This document shows positions 52,472 to 61,281 of a DNA stretch of 64,000 bases, in pieces (the first letter of the stretch is position 1; every line of letters starts with the position of its first letter). Origin of the DNA: an uncultured Prevotellaceae bacterium (lineage in GTDB: Bacteria; Bacteroidota; Bacteroidia; Bacteroidales; Bacteroidaceae); the NCBI GenBank assembly GCA_946405695.1, contig CAMJIA010000003.1, forward strand, positions 1 to 64,000, read 5' to 3'. The notes below the pieces were generated by a model. That model saw nothing but the letters and a program-made list of their open reading frames with translations, made no database searches and was not told the DNA's origin. The position numbers and the translations under genes were made by a program.

Positions 52472-53872
52472 CTACTGCTTCGTCATATAATAAGCTGAAT
52501 AGTAATTCCCATATTCATATTCGATGATGGACTGTGTGTCATTGACATATATGATTTTCAGATTGTCGCTATAGTTCTTACCGTCTTCCACCCAGTAGGT
52601 AGTTATGGTGGGCCACTTACTATCAGAATACGAGAAAGTACCTTCCTGTGCTTTCTCCCATGATCCGGACCCGATGTTCCACGTCTGGAAGGTATCGTTG
52701 TTATTAAGCTGTATCCGTATTTGAGCACTCTTTTCGTCCCATGTACTTAGGCATTTCTCATGAGCATCGTCATACAAGGCAAATATCGAACGTGTCGACT
52801 GCCACAAGCCAATCATTTTCTCCTTGGTAACCTCCACCCGTACGAAAGTGATATTGCCAACTTTGACCTCGTCCCCATTGACGGTAATGCTAACCTTGTC
52901 GTTGCCGTCCACGACACCATCGCCATTGACGTCTGCTCCCTCGATGGTCATCTGATTGCCACTGATAGAAAAACGGCCATCTATCACCTTTTTCTTCTTC
53001 CCGTAGGTGATGACAAACTCCTCAATCTCATTACCATCGACCTCTGCCATGAAATACTCCTTCATCTCAGGATTCTTCTCCACATAAATGCCATTCTGCA
53101 ATGTCGGAGTTTTCCGCAGGTCCTCTATCTTCTGGCGAATCTCATCAGTCATGAGCTGGAAAGTTATCGTCTGTTCCGTACCTTGGTATGTGGAGAGAAT
53201 GTTCAAGACACCATCCTTGATATTAAACTTAAGCTGTTGTTTCGAGTCGTCATCATTCGTGAGAGTCATTAGACCACCTCGCGTCCAAGTAAACGAAACG
53301 CCCGGACTGGTGTTATAAGTAGTATAGGTGACTGTCGATCCCTTACCGGAAGATTCAAACTTGATAACTTCATAATCGTTATAATAGTCATTATAGATGT
53401 ACCATTCGTTAACAACCTGTTTTTGCAAGTTATCAAAATAGTTCTCCATCGTGTTGATGCTGCTCTGCACAGAGGTAGTCACCTTCTTAAGTTGAAAATT
53501 GCCCATAGTTTCATCGTTCATGTGCATCACGTCATCGATTATCGTTGCTGTAGCCGATTCACCTCCTATGGTGAGACTGATGGCGTTGCCATTTTTCGAA
53601 TACGTACCAGTACCTTGAGTCTTGTAATAAATGTTGCCGTAGATTTCATACATATGAAGCGTTACGGAGCTAGTATTTGCAAAGTCCCACACTAAAAAAT
53701 AATTGCCAGACTGCGTGTACCAAGCACCCACACCGGAGTTTCCGCTTGGCTTGTTGCCGCCACCGCCTTCATTTCCTCCGGAGGAAGTATCGTCACCACC
53801 GCATGCCATAGTACACAACACCACCACTAAGGCCAGCATGATTTTTCCAGCTATACCAGTAATCGTCTTCAT
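52472..53872 (-). CDS. Lipoprotein with lipocalin-like repeats and a dockerin-like calcium loop
   Basis: A 466-residue protein with lipoprotein signal (KIMLALVVVLCTMACGG). A Gly/Asn-rich linker comes next, then two or three beta-rich units of the Bacteroidota lipocalin-like type (GVGAWYTQSGNYFLVWDF...GNAISLTIGG; EWYIYNDYYNDYEVIKFESSGKG; MIGLWQSTRS). Residues near 310 read GADVNGDGVVDGNDKVSI, an EF-hand/dockerin-type calcium loop (D-x-N-x-D-G-x-V-D-x-N-D). Surface or outer-membrane location is expected. No enzyme signature is seen. Confidence 0.7.
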   Translation of the reverse strand: MKTITGIAGKIMLALVVVLCTMACGGDDTSSGGNEGGGGNKPSGNSGVGAWYTQSGNYFLVWDFANTSSVTLHMYEIYGNIYYKTQGTGTYSKNGNAISLTIGGESATATIIDDVMHMNDETMGNFQLKKVTTSVQSSINTMENYFDNLQKQVVNEWYIYNDYYNDYEVIKFESSGKGSTVTYTTYNTSPGVSFTWTRGGLMTLTNDDDSKQQLKFNIKDGVLNILSTYQGTEQTITFQLMTDEIRQKIEDLRKTPTLQNGIYVEKNPEMKEYFMAEVDGNEIEEFVITYGKKKKVIDGRFSISGNQMTIEGADVNGDGVVDGNDKVSITVNGDEVKVGNITFVRVEVTKEKMIGLWQSTRSIFALYDDAHEKCLSTWDEKSAQIRIQLNNNDTFQTWNIGSGSWEKAQEGTFSYSDSKWPTITTYWVEDGKNYSDNLKIIYVNDTQSIIEYEYGNYYSAYYMTKQ

Positions 53873-53904
53873 ATTCTTAGGTTTTAAATAAGTTCCTTAG
53901 GCTG

Positions 53905-53934
53905 CAAATATACGAATAAAAATTGATATTCCAA
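53905..53934 (-). promoter_or_regulatory. Promoter of the 466-residue lipoprotein
   Basis: Minus strand: TTG (53932-53934) and TATATTTG (53905-53912), 19 bp apart, 33 bp upstream of the start at 53872. Confidence 0.65.
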
Positions 53935-54080
53935 CTTTTTTTCGAATAATTTTTTGTTTCGGGGACTGGTACTTTGTCAACTCCACCAAGTGCTGGTGAT
54001 GCAGCTGCGGTATCGCTCAATAACCTAACTACTTGCGGAACAAATGGTTTTTCTATACTAAGAATTTTATATCCCACGGC

Positions 54081-54143
54081 GTGGGACATATGTTTCACGT
54101 CGTGGGACGTATGTTTCAGGACGTGGAACATACATCCCACGCC
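54081..54143 (+). repeat. Three tandem 21-bp units with internal dyads
   Basis: Units start at 54081, 54102 and 54123 and follow the plan GTGGGACATATGTTTCACGTC with substitutions. TCCCACG/CGTGGGA words before and inside them form hairpins. No insertion-sequence features are seen. It may be an intergenic repeat family. Confidence 0.75.
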
Positions 54144-54203
54144 CTGAAATACAACTTTGTTCAGGAACAAAGCGTTGAATAGTAACTAAGAAAAACTATT
54201 TTC

Positions 54204-54235
54204 CTAGGCAGGACGCAAATTTTTCCTAGGCAGGA
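54204..54235 (+). repeat. Two CCTAGGCAGG units, also seen at 26592-26601
   Basis: TTTTCCTAGGCAGGA occurs at 54200-54214 and 54222-54236, each followed by an A/C run and AAATTTT. A related copy (TTCCCTAGGCAGGCCGCAAA) lies near 26590. The repeats sit only in gene-free DNA in this window. Confidence 0.6.
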
Positions 54236-54308
54236 AACAAATTTTCTATTGCGAGGAAAGAAAAAATCAGCAACCTGCGAATACTCGTAAGTTGCTGATT
54301 TCTTGTTG

Positions 54309-54382
54309 TGGACCAGCCAGGGCTTGAACCTGGGACCTCCAGATTATGAGTCTGTTGCTCTAACCAACTGAGCTACAAGTCC
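54309..54382 (-). tRNA. tRNA-Met (anticodon CAT)
   Basis: The minus strand reads GGACTTGTAGCTCAGTTGG onward, with AGAGCAACAGACTCATAATCT and GGTTCAAGCCC. Anticodon CAT lies at 54346-54348. The acceptor stem GGACTTG/CTGGTCC has one T-T mismatch, and CCA is not encoded. It fits an elongator tRNA-Met; a lysidine-modified tRNA-Ile2 would also read CAT in DNA and cannot be excluded without a search. Confidence 0.85.
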
Positions 54383-54518
54383 GGTGCTATTTTGTTAAGC
54401 GGGTGCAAAATTACGAAGATTTATGGAAATAACCAAATTATTTTGCAAAAAACTTTGTACCTCTGACCCTTGGTCAAGGTACTTTCGTTCGAAAAAGCCA
54501 AAGAAAAAACTGTTTTTC

Positions 54519-54550
54519 TTTTGCTTTTTGCTCACTTAATCGTACCTTTG
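54519..54550 (+). promoter_or_regulatory. Promoter of the Ca-type P-ATPase
   Basis: TTTTG (54519-54523) and TACCTTTG (54543-54550), 19 bp apart, lie only 9 bp before the ATG at 54560. The transcript would therefore have almost no 5' leader. This also rules out the ATG at 54470. Confidence 0.7.
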
Positions 54551-54559
54551 CACCCAATT

Positions 54560-57076
54560 ATGGATATAAGAAGACAAGGATTAACAACGATAGAGGTCGA
54601 GCAGAGCCGTCTCAAGCATGGTGAGAACGTGTTGACACCACCCAAGAGACAGTCGATGTGGGCCCTGTATCTGGAGAAGTATCAAGACCCGATGATTCGC
54701 ATCCTGTTGGTTGCTGCTGTCGTCTCGCTGGTACTGGCCTTCGTCAAGCAGGATTTTATAGAGACAATAGGTATTATCTTTGCCATCTTCCTGGCAACGA
54801 CTGTCGGATTCATCTTTGAGCGCGATGCAGCCCGCAAGTTTGACGTGCTTACCCAATTGGGCGAGGAACAACCCGTGAAGGTGGTGCGCGAGGGGAAAAT
54901 CATCGAGATACCACGCAGAGAAGTGGTCGTAGGCGATGTAGTCATCGTGGAGACAGGCGACGAGGTACCTGCTGACGGACACCTCTTTGAGGCTACCGAC
55001 CTGCAGGTTGATGAGTCGAGTCTGACGGGAGAACCGATGACGAATAAAGATGTAAGAGGGAAGACGGAAGATATAAGAGGAGAAGAGGCCTATCCGAAGG
55101 ATATGCTGTTGCGCTCATCGATGGTGATGGGTGGCACAGGACGCTATGTGGTCTCTGCCGTTGGCGACGAGACAGAGATAGGTCATGTGGCACGTCAGGC
55201 AACGGAACTGACAGGTGTGAAGACCCCGCTGAATATCCAGCTGGATCGTCTGGCTAAGCTGATTAGCAAGGTGGGCGCAGGAATGTCTATAGCAGCCTTC
55301 TTTGCCTTCCTCATCCACGACCTGCTGACCAACGCGCTGTGGCATACCACAGACTATCTGGCTATGGTAGAAGTCGTATTGCACTACTTCATGATGGCTG
55401 TCACGCTGATAGTGATGGCAGTTCCTGAGGGTCTGCCGATGACTATCACGCTGGCGCTGGCACTGAACATGCGCAGGATGCTGAAATCAAACAATCTGGT
55501 GCGCAAGCTGCAGGCCTCAGAGACGATGGGTGCCGTCACCGTTATCTGTACGGACAAGACAGGTACGCTGACGGAGAACAAGATGACGGTGGCAGAAGTG
55601 GTTCAGGGTTCAAGGTTCAAGGTTCAAGGTTTAGAAAGCAATGATGAGTTAAATCGGGCCATAGCCCTAAACACCACAGCAACGCACGAGGTGGGCAACC
55701 CTACGGAACAAGCATTGCTGAGATGGCTGATGGAGCAAGGTGTGGACTACCAACAGTTGCGTGAAACCAACCCCATCACTGCCCGCGAGCCTTTCTCGAC
55801 AGAACGGAAATACATGTCGACCACGATTGGTGACGTAGTATATATAAAGGGGGCTCCTGAGGTGATTATGGCTCGTTGCCAGCTTAGTGCTGACGAGCGC
55901 CAGAGCCTGGAGAAGCAACTGCTGGAGTGGCAACAGCACGCCATGCGTACGCTGGCTGTGGCACAGAACGACCAATTGCTGGCCATCTTTGCCATCAGCG
56001 ACCCGTTGCGCAAAGAGGTTCCTGGTGCCATCCGCCAGTGTTACAAGGCTGGCATCGATGTGAAGATTGTGACGGGCGATACTGTAGCTACTGCGATGGA
56101 GATAGCCCGTCAGTGTGGAATTATAGAGGTGAGAGAGAAAGCGTACATTACTGGTGCTGAGTTTGCTGCGCTGACAGACGAAGAGGCACTGGAACGCATC
56201 AAGGACCTGAAAGTGATGTCGCGTGCCCGTCCTACTGACAAGCAACGTCTGGTCAGTCTGTTGCAACAACAAGGCGAGGTAGTGGCTGTGACAGGCGATG
56301 GCACCAACGATGCACCAGCCTTGAATCGTGCCCATGTAGGACTCTCGTTGGGCAGTGGTACGAGTGTGGCCAAGCAAGCCAGCGATATCACGCTGATTGA
56401 CGACTCGTTCAACAGCATCGTACATGCTGTGATGTGGGGTCGTTCGCTGTATAAGAACATCCAGCGTTTCATCTTCTTCCAGCTCATCGTCAACGTTGCC
56501 GCCCTGTTGCTAGCACTCTTTGGTGGTTTCATCGGTACAGAGATGCCGCTGACCATCACACAGATACTATGGGTAAACCTCATCATGGACACACTGGCAG
56601 CGATGGCACTGGCCTCACTGCCACCCTCTCGCGAGGTGATGGAGGAGAAGCCTCGTAGCAGCGATGCGTTCATCATCACTAAATCCATGATACGTGGTAT
56701 CCTCACCACTGGCGGACTGTTCTTCCTTTCCACCTTTGCCCTGCTGTGGTACTTTGAGCAAGGAGCAGGAATAGATGATAAAAAACTTACCGTTTTCTTC
56801 ACCATCTTCGTGATGCTGCAGTGGTGGAACCTCTTCAATGCCCGCATGTTGGGTAGCTGTCACTCGGCATTCCGCCGCTTGTGGGCCTGCGAAGGTTTCC
56901 TCTTCGTACTGTTTGTTGTACTGGTAGGCCAATGGGTAATCGTTACCTTTGGCGGCAAGATGTTCCGCACCATTCCGCTATCGTGGCAGATGTGGGCAAT
57001 GATTATAGCAGGCACATCACCAGTGCTATGGATAGGTGAAATATACAGATGGAGTCAACGCTTATGCAAGAGATAG
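54560..57076 (+). CDS. Calcium-transporting P-type ATPase (PMCA type)
   Basis: An 838-residue inner-membrane pump from 54560 (MDIRRQGLTTIEVEQSR); the longer reading to 54470 crosses the promoter. Cation-ATPase N-terminus (LTTIEVEQSRLKHGENVL); membrane pairs; actuator motif VDESSLTGEP (TGE loop); PEGLPMTITLALALNMRRML; phosphorylation motif ICTDKTGTLTENK; MVTGDTVATA-type KIVTGDTVATAMEIA; hinge VAVTGDGTNDAPALNRA. C-terminal membrane helices follow. It exports Ca2+ (inferred from family). Two in-frame micro-repeat insertions (near 55047-55080 and 55610-55632) add short polar loops. Confidence 0.92.
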   Translation: MDIRRQGLTTIEVEQSRLKHGENVLTPPKRQSMWALYLEKYQDPMIRILLVAAVVSLVLAFVKQDFIETIGIIFAIFLATTVGFIFERDAARKFDVLTQLGEEQPVKVVREGKIIEIPRREVVVGDVVIVETGDEVPADGHLFEATDLQVDESSLTGEPMTNKDVRGKTEDIRGEEAYPKDMLLRSSMVMGGTGRYVVSAVGDETEIGHVARQATELTGVKTPLNIQLDRLAKLISKVGAGMSIAAFFAFLIHDLLTNALWHTTDYLAMVEVVLHYFMMAVTLIVMAVPEGLPMTITLALALNMRRMLKSNNLVRKLQASETMGAVTVICTDKTGTLTENKMTVAEVVQGSRFKVQGLESNDELNRAIALNTTATHEVGNPTEQALLRWLMEQGVDYQQLRETNPITAREPFSTERKYMSTTIGDVVYIKGAPEVIMARCQLSADERQSLEKQLLEWQQHAMRTLAVAQNDQLLAIFAISDPLRKEVPGAIRQCYKAGIDVKIVTGDTVATAMEIARQCGIIEVREKAYITGAEFAALTDEEALERIKDLKVMSRARPTDKQRLVSLLQQQGEVVAVTGDGTNDAPALNRAHVGLSLGSGTSVAKQASDITLIDDSFNSIVHAVMWGRSLYKNIQRFIFFQLIVNVAALLLALFGGFIGTEMPLTITQILWVNLIMDTLAAMALASLPPSREVMEEKPRSSDAFIITKSMIRGILTTGGLFFLSTFALLWYFEQGAGIDDKKLTVFFTIFVMLQWWNLFNARMLGSCHSAFRRLWACEGFLFVLFVVLVGQWVIVTFGGKMFRTIPLSWQMWAMIIAGTSPVLWIGEIYRWSQRLCKR

Positions 57077-57924
57077 GATATGTAGCCACCATAGGCATGT
57101 TCGACGGGGTGCATCGTGGTCACCAGTTCGTATTGCAGCACGTTGCCGACGAGGCACGCCAGCGTGGTCTGCAGTCGATGGCTATCACCTTTGATAAGAG
57201 TGGTCCACAGACGCTGACGCCCCTCGACCAGAAACGCTTGTTGCTGACGAAGACGGGCATTGACCGCATTGAGGTGCTGACGTTTAATGAAGCTCTGAAG
57301 CAGATGACAGCCCGTGAGTTTATGGAGCAGGAGTTGCGCGACAGACTAAATGTAAAAGTGTTGCTAACAGGTTACGATAACCGCTTTGGTCACAACCGCA
57401 CAGAGGGTTTTGACGACTACGTTCGCTATGGCAAGGAGTTAGGCATCGAGGTGCTGCAACTGCCCCAGGAGGGAGAGATTAGCAGTTCTATCATTCGCCA
57501 GTTAGTCATTGATGGTGACATCCACAAAGCCAACGAACTGCTGGGCAATCCCTATACGATATTAGGACGCGTGGAACACGGCGAGCATATCGGCACGAAG
57601 CTGGGCTATCCCACTGCTAACCTCGTGCTGATTGACAAGTGTCAGCTGAGTCCTGCCGCAGGGGTCTATGCGGTAAAGATCAGGCTGGAGAACAACGTGG
57701 AGTGGAAACACGGCATGATGAACATCGGCATGCGCCCCACCTTCGACGGACAGCACCAGACCTTGGAGGTCAACGTGTTTAGACTGAAAGAGAACCTATA
57801 CGGACAACAGCTGCAGGTAGCATTCATCGAACGACTGCGTGGTGAACAGCGCTTTGACAGCATAGAAGCATTGAAAGAACAATTACGACAAGACGCCATT
57901 GAGGCAGAAAGGATATTAGCATGA
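57049..57924 (+). CDS. ribF: Bifunctional riboflavin kinase / FAD synthetase
   Basis: A 291-residue protein (start 57049, overlapping the ATPase stop; 57064 is an alternative). The N-terminal FAD-synthetase fold has IGMFDGVHRGHQFVLQHV (nucleotidyltransferase HxGH type), then LLTGYDNRFGHNRTEGFDDY and ISSSIIRQLVIDGDI. The C-terminal riboflavin kinase domain has LGNPYTILGRVEHGEHIGTKLGYPTANL. It converts riboflavin to FMN and FAD in the cytoplasm. It lies in an operon with the pump, the protease and rnhB. Confidence 0.93.
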   Translation: MESTLMQEIGYVATIGMFDGVHRGHQFVLQHVADEARQRGLQSMAITFDKSGPQTLTPLDQKRLLLTKTGIDRIEVLTFNEALKQMTAREFMEQELRDRLNVKVLLTGYDNRFGHNRTEGFDDYVRYGKELGIEVLQLPQEGEISSSIIRQLVIDGDIHKANELLGNPYTILGRVEHGEHIGTKLGYPTANLVLIDKCQLSPAAGVYAVKIRLENNVEWKHGMMNIGMRPTFDGQHQTLEVNVFRLKENLYGQQLQVAFIERLRGEQRFDSIEALKEQLRQDAIEAERILA

Positions 57925-58688
57925 AGAAAGCAATTAGTTATCTACTCATCTTTATTGGTCTCCAAATTGTTGGAGGAGGCATTATCAACACTCTGTGGAC
58001 CCTGATTACAGGCAATAGCGACAAGACAGCCGCTATGCTTATCACAATGACAGCTGTGGTGGGTGTTATCACCATTGCCATCTTCCTCTGGGCACGTTAT
58101 GCAGAGGTGTCGCCCAAGTGGTTGCGCACACGTCCCTGGACGGTACTTGCCTGGAGTGTTGTGGCCTCAATGGGCGCACTCGTCCCCTCCATCTGGATAC
58201 AGGAGCAGATCCCTGAGTTGCCCAACTTTGCCGAACAGGAGTTTGACACCATTCTGGGAACACCATGGGGCTATCTGGTCATTGGTCTGCTGGCACCACT
58301 GAGCGAAGAGATTGTGATGCGTGGTGCCATCCTAAAAGAACTGCTGAAGTCGAAGAAGCTGGGTGTATGGACTGCTATCACCATCTCTGCCCTGATGTTT
58401 GCTCTCATCCATATGAATCCTGCCCAGATGCCGCACGCATTTCTCATCGGACTGCTGTTAGGCTGGATGTACTGGCGCACAGGCTCTATCCTGCCTGGCG
58501 TGGCCTACCACTGGGCGAACAACAGCATTGCCTTCGTGATGTTTGCCTTCTATCCGGATCCAGACATGAAACTCATTGATCTGTTCAGGGGTTCTGAGTT
58601 GCACGTCTATATGTCGCTGGGCTTCTCGCTACTCATCCTCCTTCCTGCCATCTTCCAACTGAATCTGTGGATGCGTCACGCCGAATAA
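57921..58688 (+). CDS. CPBP-family intramembrane glutamic endopeptidase
   Basis: A 255-residue membrane protein overlapping ribF by 4 bp (ATGA). The CAAX-protease-and-bacteriocin-processing signature is clear: PLSEEIVMRGAIL (EExxxR), MFALIHMNPAQMPHAFLIGLLLGWMY (FxxxH), and GVAYHWANNSIAF (HxxxN/D). About seven hydrophobic segments. The substrate is unknown; family members process small peptides or act in membrane-stress roles. Confidence 0.88.
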   Translation: MKKAISYLLIFIGLQIVGGGIINTLWTLITGNSDKTAAMLITMTAVVGVITIAIFLWARYAEVSPKWLRTRPWTVLAWSVVASMGALVPSIWIQEQIPELPNFAEQEFDTILGTPWGYLVIGLLAPLSEEIVMRGAILKELLKSKKLGVWTAITISALMFALIHMNPAQMPHAFLIGLLLGWMYWRTGSILPGVAYHWANNSIAFVMFAFYPDPDMKLIDLFRGSELHVYMSLGFSLLILLPAIFQLNLWMRHAE

Positions 58689-58700
58689 TATCCTGTCGTC

Positions 58701-59330
58701 ATGTTAGCAAGTCATTATTACAAAGGACTCATTGAAGCTGGCTGCGATGAGGCTGGTCGTGGTTGTCTGGCAGGCAGTGTATATGCTGCTGCCGTCATCT
58801 TTCCAGAAGACTATCAGAACGATGAGCTCAACGACTCCAAGCAGTTGACTGACCGCCGTCGCAAGCAGTTGCGTGAGATTATCCAACGTGATGCGGTAGC
58901 TTGGGCCGTAGGTATCGTCACCCCTGAGGAGATAGACCGCATCAATATCCTCAACGCCTCGATACTCGCCATGCATCGTGCCCTCGACCAGCTGACAGTA
59001 CGTCCAGAAGCCATCATCGTCGACGGCAACCGCTTCAAACCCTACCGCCCTGTGGTTGACGGTTTACCCGTCAACATCCCCCACACCACCATCGTCAAGG
59101 GCGACGGCAAATACCTCTCCATTGCTGCAGCCTCGATATTGGCTAAGACCTATCGTGACGACTATATGGATGAGTTAGCCAAGGAGTATCCGCAGTACGA
59201 CTGGCTGTCTAACAAGGGCTATCCCACCAAGAAGCACAGAGAAGCAATACGGCAGTATGGCATTACGCCATACCACCGTAAGACTTTTAACATGCTGGGC
59301 GATGGCCAGCTGGAATTGCCGTTTACTTAA
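58701..59330 (+). CDS. rnhB: Ribonuclease HII
   Basis: A 209-residue enzyme that cleaves RNA in RNA-DNA hybrids. Catalytic Asp-Glu pair in GCDEAGRGCLAGSVYAAAV, then VDGNRF, HTTIVKGDGKYLSIAAASILAKTYRDDYM with the third and fourth acids. Standard length. It ends 8 bp inside the convergent GH97 gene, so the two share the 3' boundary. Confidence 0.95.
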   Translation: MLASHYYKGLIEAGCDEAGRGCLAGSVYAAAVIFPEDYQNDELNDSKQLTDRRRKQLREIIQRDAVAWAVGIVTPEEIDRINILNASILAMHRALDQLTVRPEAIIVDGNRFKPYRPVVDGLPVNIPHTTIVKGDGKYLSIAAASILAKTYRDDYMDELAKEYPQYDWLSNKGYPTKKHREAIRQYGITPYHRKTFNMLGDGQLELPFT

Positions 59331-61275
59331 CGATTATCAGTCCACCCATGGGCTGGATAGCAACTTTCGCTATACCTTTCTTATCCACCTTCAGCGTCTT
59401 CAGCACAGGTGTACTGGGAGTCCCTTTCTTGCCAGGCTGGTCAATGTAGCACTGGACAGTCTGACCTGCAAACATGGGGAGGGAAAGTTGTAGGGTTTTC
59501 ACCTGTTGTGTACCATTCATACCTGCCACATACCACTTATTACCTGTACGACGCGCCAGCACCACATACTTTGTGGGATAGCCATCCAGGAAGCGTACCT
59601 CATCCCATGTCGTAGGCAGTTGCTTGAGGAAATCAAGTTCAAACTGTGGCACATCCTGCAGGTTATTAGGATACATCGCCACACAGTTGACGCTGGTCTG
59701 CAGAACAATGCCGCTGGCCAACTCAAAGATATCCGTCGTATAGCGACGATGACGACTCTTGTTATCGCGACTGATATGGTGGTTCAGGATGATGCCTCCC
59801 CAGTCGAAAGAGCCTATAGCATTACGTGCAAAGGGATGCATGGTGAGTTCGAAGCCCTCCTGCTTGGCGTGATATTCGCTGAACATGATGTTCTCTGATG
59901 CCAGCGTAGCCTCAGAGGCCACATAGTTAGGATACATGCGCTCCCAGCCACGAGGAATGGTGCAGCCGTGGAATACCACCTGCAAGCCATAGCGGTTAGC
60001 ATCAGCCAGGATGTCCTCATAGAGTTTCAGCGACTCTTGCTTATCAGAGCCCAGGAAGTCGACCTTGATACCAGCAATGCCCAGCTGCTGCAACCACGCC
60101 ATCTCACGATTGCGAGCCAAAGCAGTATTCATGCAGTGCTTGGGTGTCTGTGGCGCATCGTTGGCGTAGCCGTTGCTGTTGTACCACAGAAGCAGCTTGA
60201 CGCCCTTGCTGTTAGCATAGCGGTTCAACTCGACGATACGGTCACGACCTATCTGTTTGTCCCACCAGTTATCTACCAACACATATTCGAAACCCATGGC
60301 TGCCGACACATCAATCATCTTCACCTGATCGTCGTAGTTGACACTCTCATCCTGCCAGATGAGCCAGCTCCATGTGTAACGTCCTGGCTTATAGTCCTTA
60401 CTGGGCTCATAGAGCGGATTCACGACATCGTAGGGGATGGTGGTCTCGACAATAGGCTTCAACGTCGTACCCACCGTGATGGTGCGCCAAGGGGTGCTGC
60501 CTGGCAGGGGAATACCAGCCCAAGGAGAGCCCAGGCCATTCATCTCACCGATATTGGGATAGGTAATGGTATAGCCACGACCTGCCTCATAGTCGCTCAG
60601 GTGACTGGCACAGTAGTTAGAGCCCACACCCGTCTCGCTGACAAGCACCCAACCTATAGGGACCTTGAACAGACACGGGAAAGTAAAGCCCTCACCAAAA
60701 GCTGAGCGCTCCGTCAGAGGTCTGTCAGCCTTGTAGTCCTCCTCGTAGGACGGCTTGGTGCGTTGCCAGCCCACCATCGGCAGACTTTGGGGCGTCAAGA
60801 ATGTCGTCGTAGTCTCAGGGAAGTTAAAGGCAGATGTCTCATTGTAGACAACTGCCGACAGACGACTCTCCCCCTTGGGTTGTAACGAATAGCGATAAGC
60901 GATATCATTGTTCGACACACAGAAGGTGATAGTAAGGGGCAAACCCTCGCTATTGGTGTAGGTGAGATCTGCCTGACGAGCCACATAGTGCGCGGATGAC
61001 GCCTTGGCGCGTGTCATCGTGTACGTCTTGTCTATGCTGCTCTCCTTCATCTCCTTGAAGGTTAGCCCACGGGTAAAGTCGCCAATGTCCGCTTTCAGTC
61101 CCAGTGCCGAAGGTTTCAGCATAGTCTGACCCATATAGCTGACGCGATAATTCAACAGTCCCTGTTCGTCATCAATAGTCACCACCAGTTTGCTGTCGGG
61201 TGACTTGATATCAATCTCTTTAGCCTCTACGGCGATTGCCATACACGCCAAGAGGAGGAGCAAAATGTGTTTCAT
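59323..61275 (-). CDS. GH97 glycoside hydrolase, predicted retaining subtype
   Basis: A 650-residue secreted enzyme. Signal peptide LLLLLACMAIAVEA; an N-terminal beta-sandwich; then a TIM barrel (about 270-560) with TWSWLIWQDESVNYDD, EYVLVDNWWDKQIGRD, KLLLWYNSNGYAND and GIKVDFLGSDKQE. GH97 includes inverting alpha-glucosidases (SusB) and retaining alpha-galactosidases. An Asp at KVDF followed by SDKQ and HGCTIPRGWERMYPN is the retaining pattern I recall. It is third in the GH3-GH67-GH97 operon, 6 bp after the GH67 stop. Confidence 0.88.
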   Translation of the reverse strand: MKHILLLLLACMAIAVEAKEIDIKSPDSKLVVTIDDEQGLLNYRVSYMGQTMLKPSALGLKADIGDFTRGLTFKEMKESSIDKTYTMTRAKASSAHYVARQADLTYTNSEGLPLTITFCVSNNDIAYRYSLQPKGESRLSAVVYNETSAFNFPETTTTFLTPQSLPMVGWQRTKPSYEEDYKADRPLTERSAFGEGFTFPCLFKVPIGWVLVSETGVGSNYCASHLSDYEAGRGYTITYPNIGEMNGLGSPWAGIPLPGSTPWRTITVGTTLKPIVETTIPYDVVNPLYEPSKDYKPGRYTWSWLIWQDESVNYDDQVKMIDVSAAMGFEYVLVDNWWDKQIGRDRIVELNRYANSKGVKLLLWYNSNGYANDAPQTPKHCMNTALARNREMAWLQQLGIAGIKVDFLGSDKQESLKLYEDILADANRYGLQVVFHGCTIPRGWERMYPNYVASEATLASENIMFSEYHAKQEGFELTMHPFARNAIGSFDWGGIILNHHISRDNKSRHRRYTTDIFELASGIVLQTSVNCVAMYPNNLQDVPQFELDFLKQLPTTWDEVRFLDGYPTKYVVLARRTGNKWYVAGMNGTQQVKTLQLSLPMFAGQTVQCYIDQPGKKGTPSTPVLKTLKVDKKGIAKVAIQPMGGLIIVK

Positions 61276-61281
61276 TCCTAT

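Larger units (their letters stand above)
53935..54308. other. Gene-free region with repeat families, before tRNA-Met
   Basis: No convincing gene is present; the open frame on the minus strand is made by the repeats. It contains three 21-bp tandem units (54081-54143) and two CCTAGGCAGG-type units (54204-54213 and 54226-54235), followed by a short hairpin (ATCAGCAAC...GTTGCTGAT, 54268-54301). Confidence 0.6.

Noticed and set aside
54081..54143. CRISPR-like array
   Set aside because: Units are contiguous 21-mers with no spacers, only three copies, and no cas genes are in the window.
53877..54170. 97-codon frame on the minus strand
   Set aside because: It is formed by the 21-bp repeats and promoter DNA; no protein-like features. 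A stretch FVPQVVRLLSDTAAASPALGG looks coherent but I cannot assign it.
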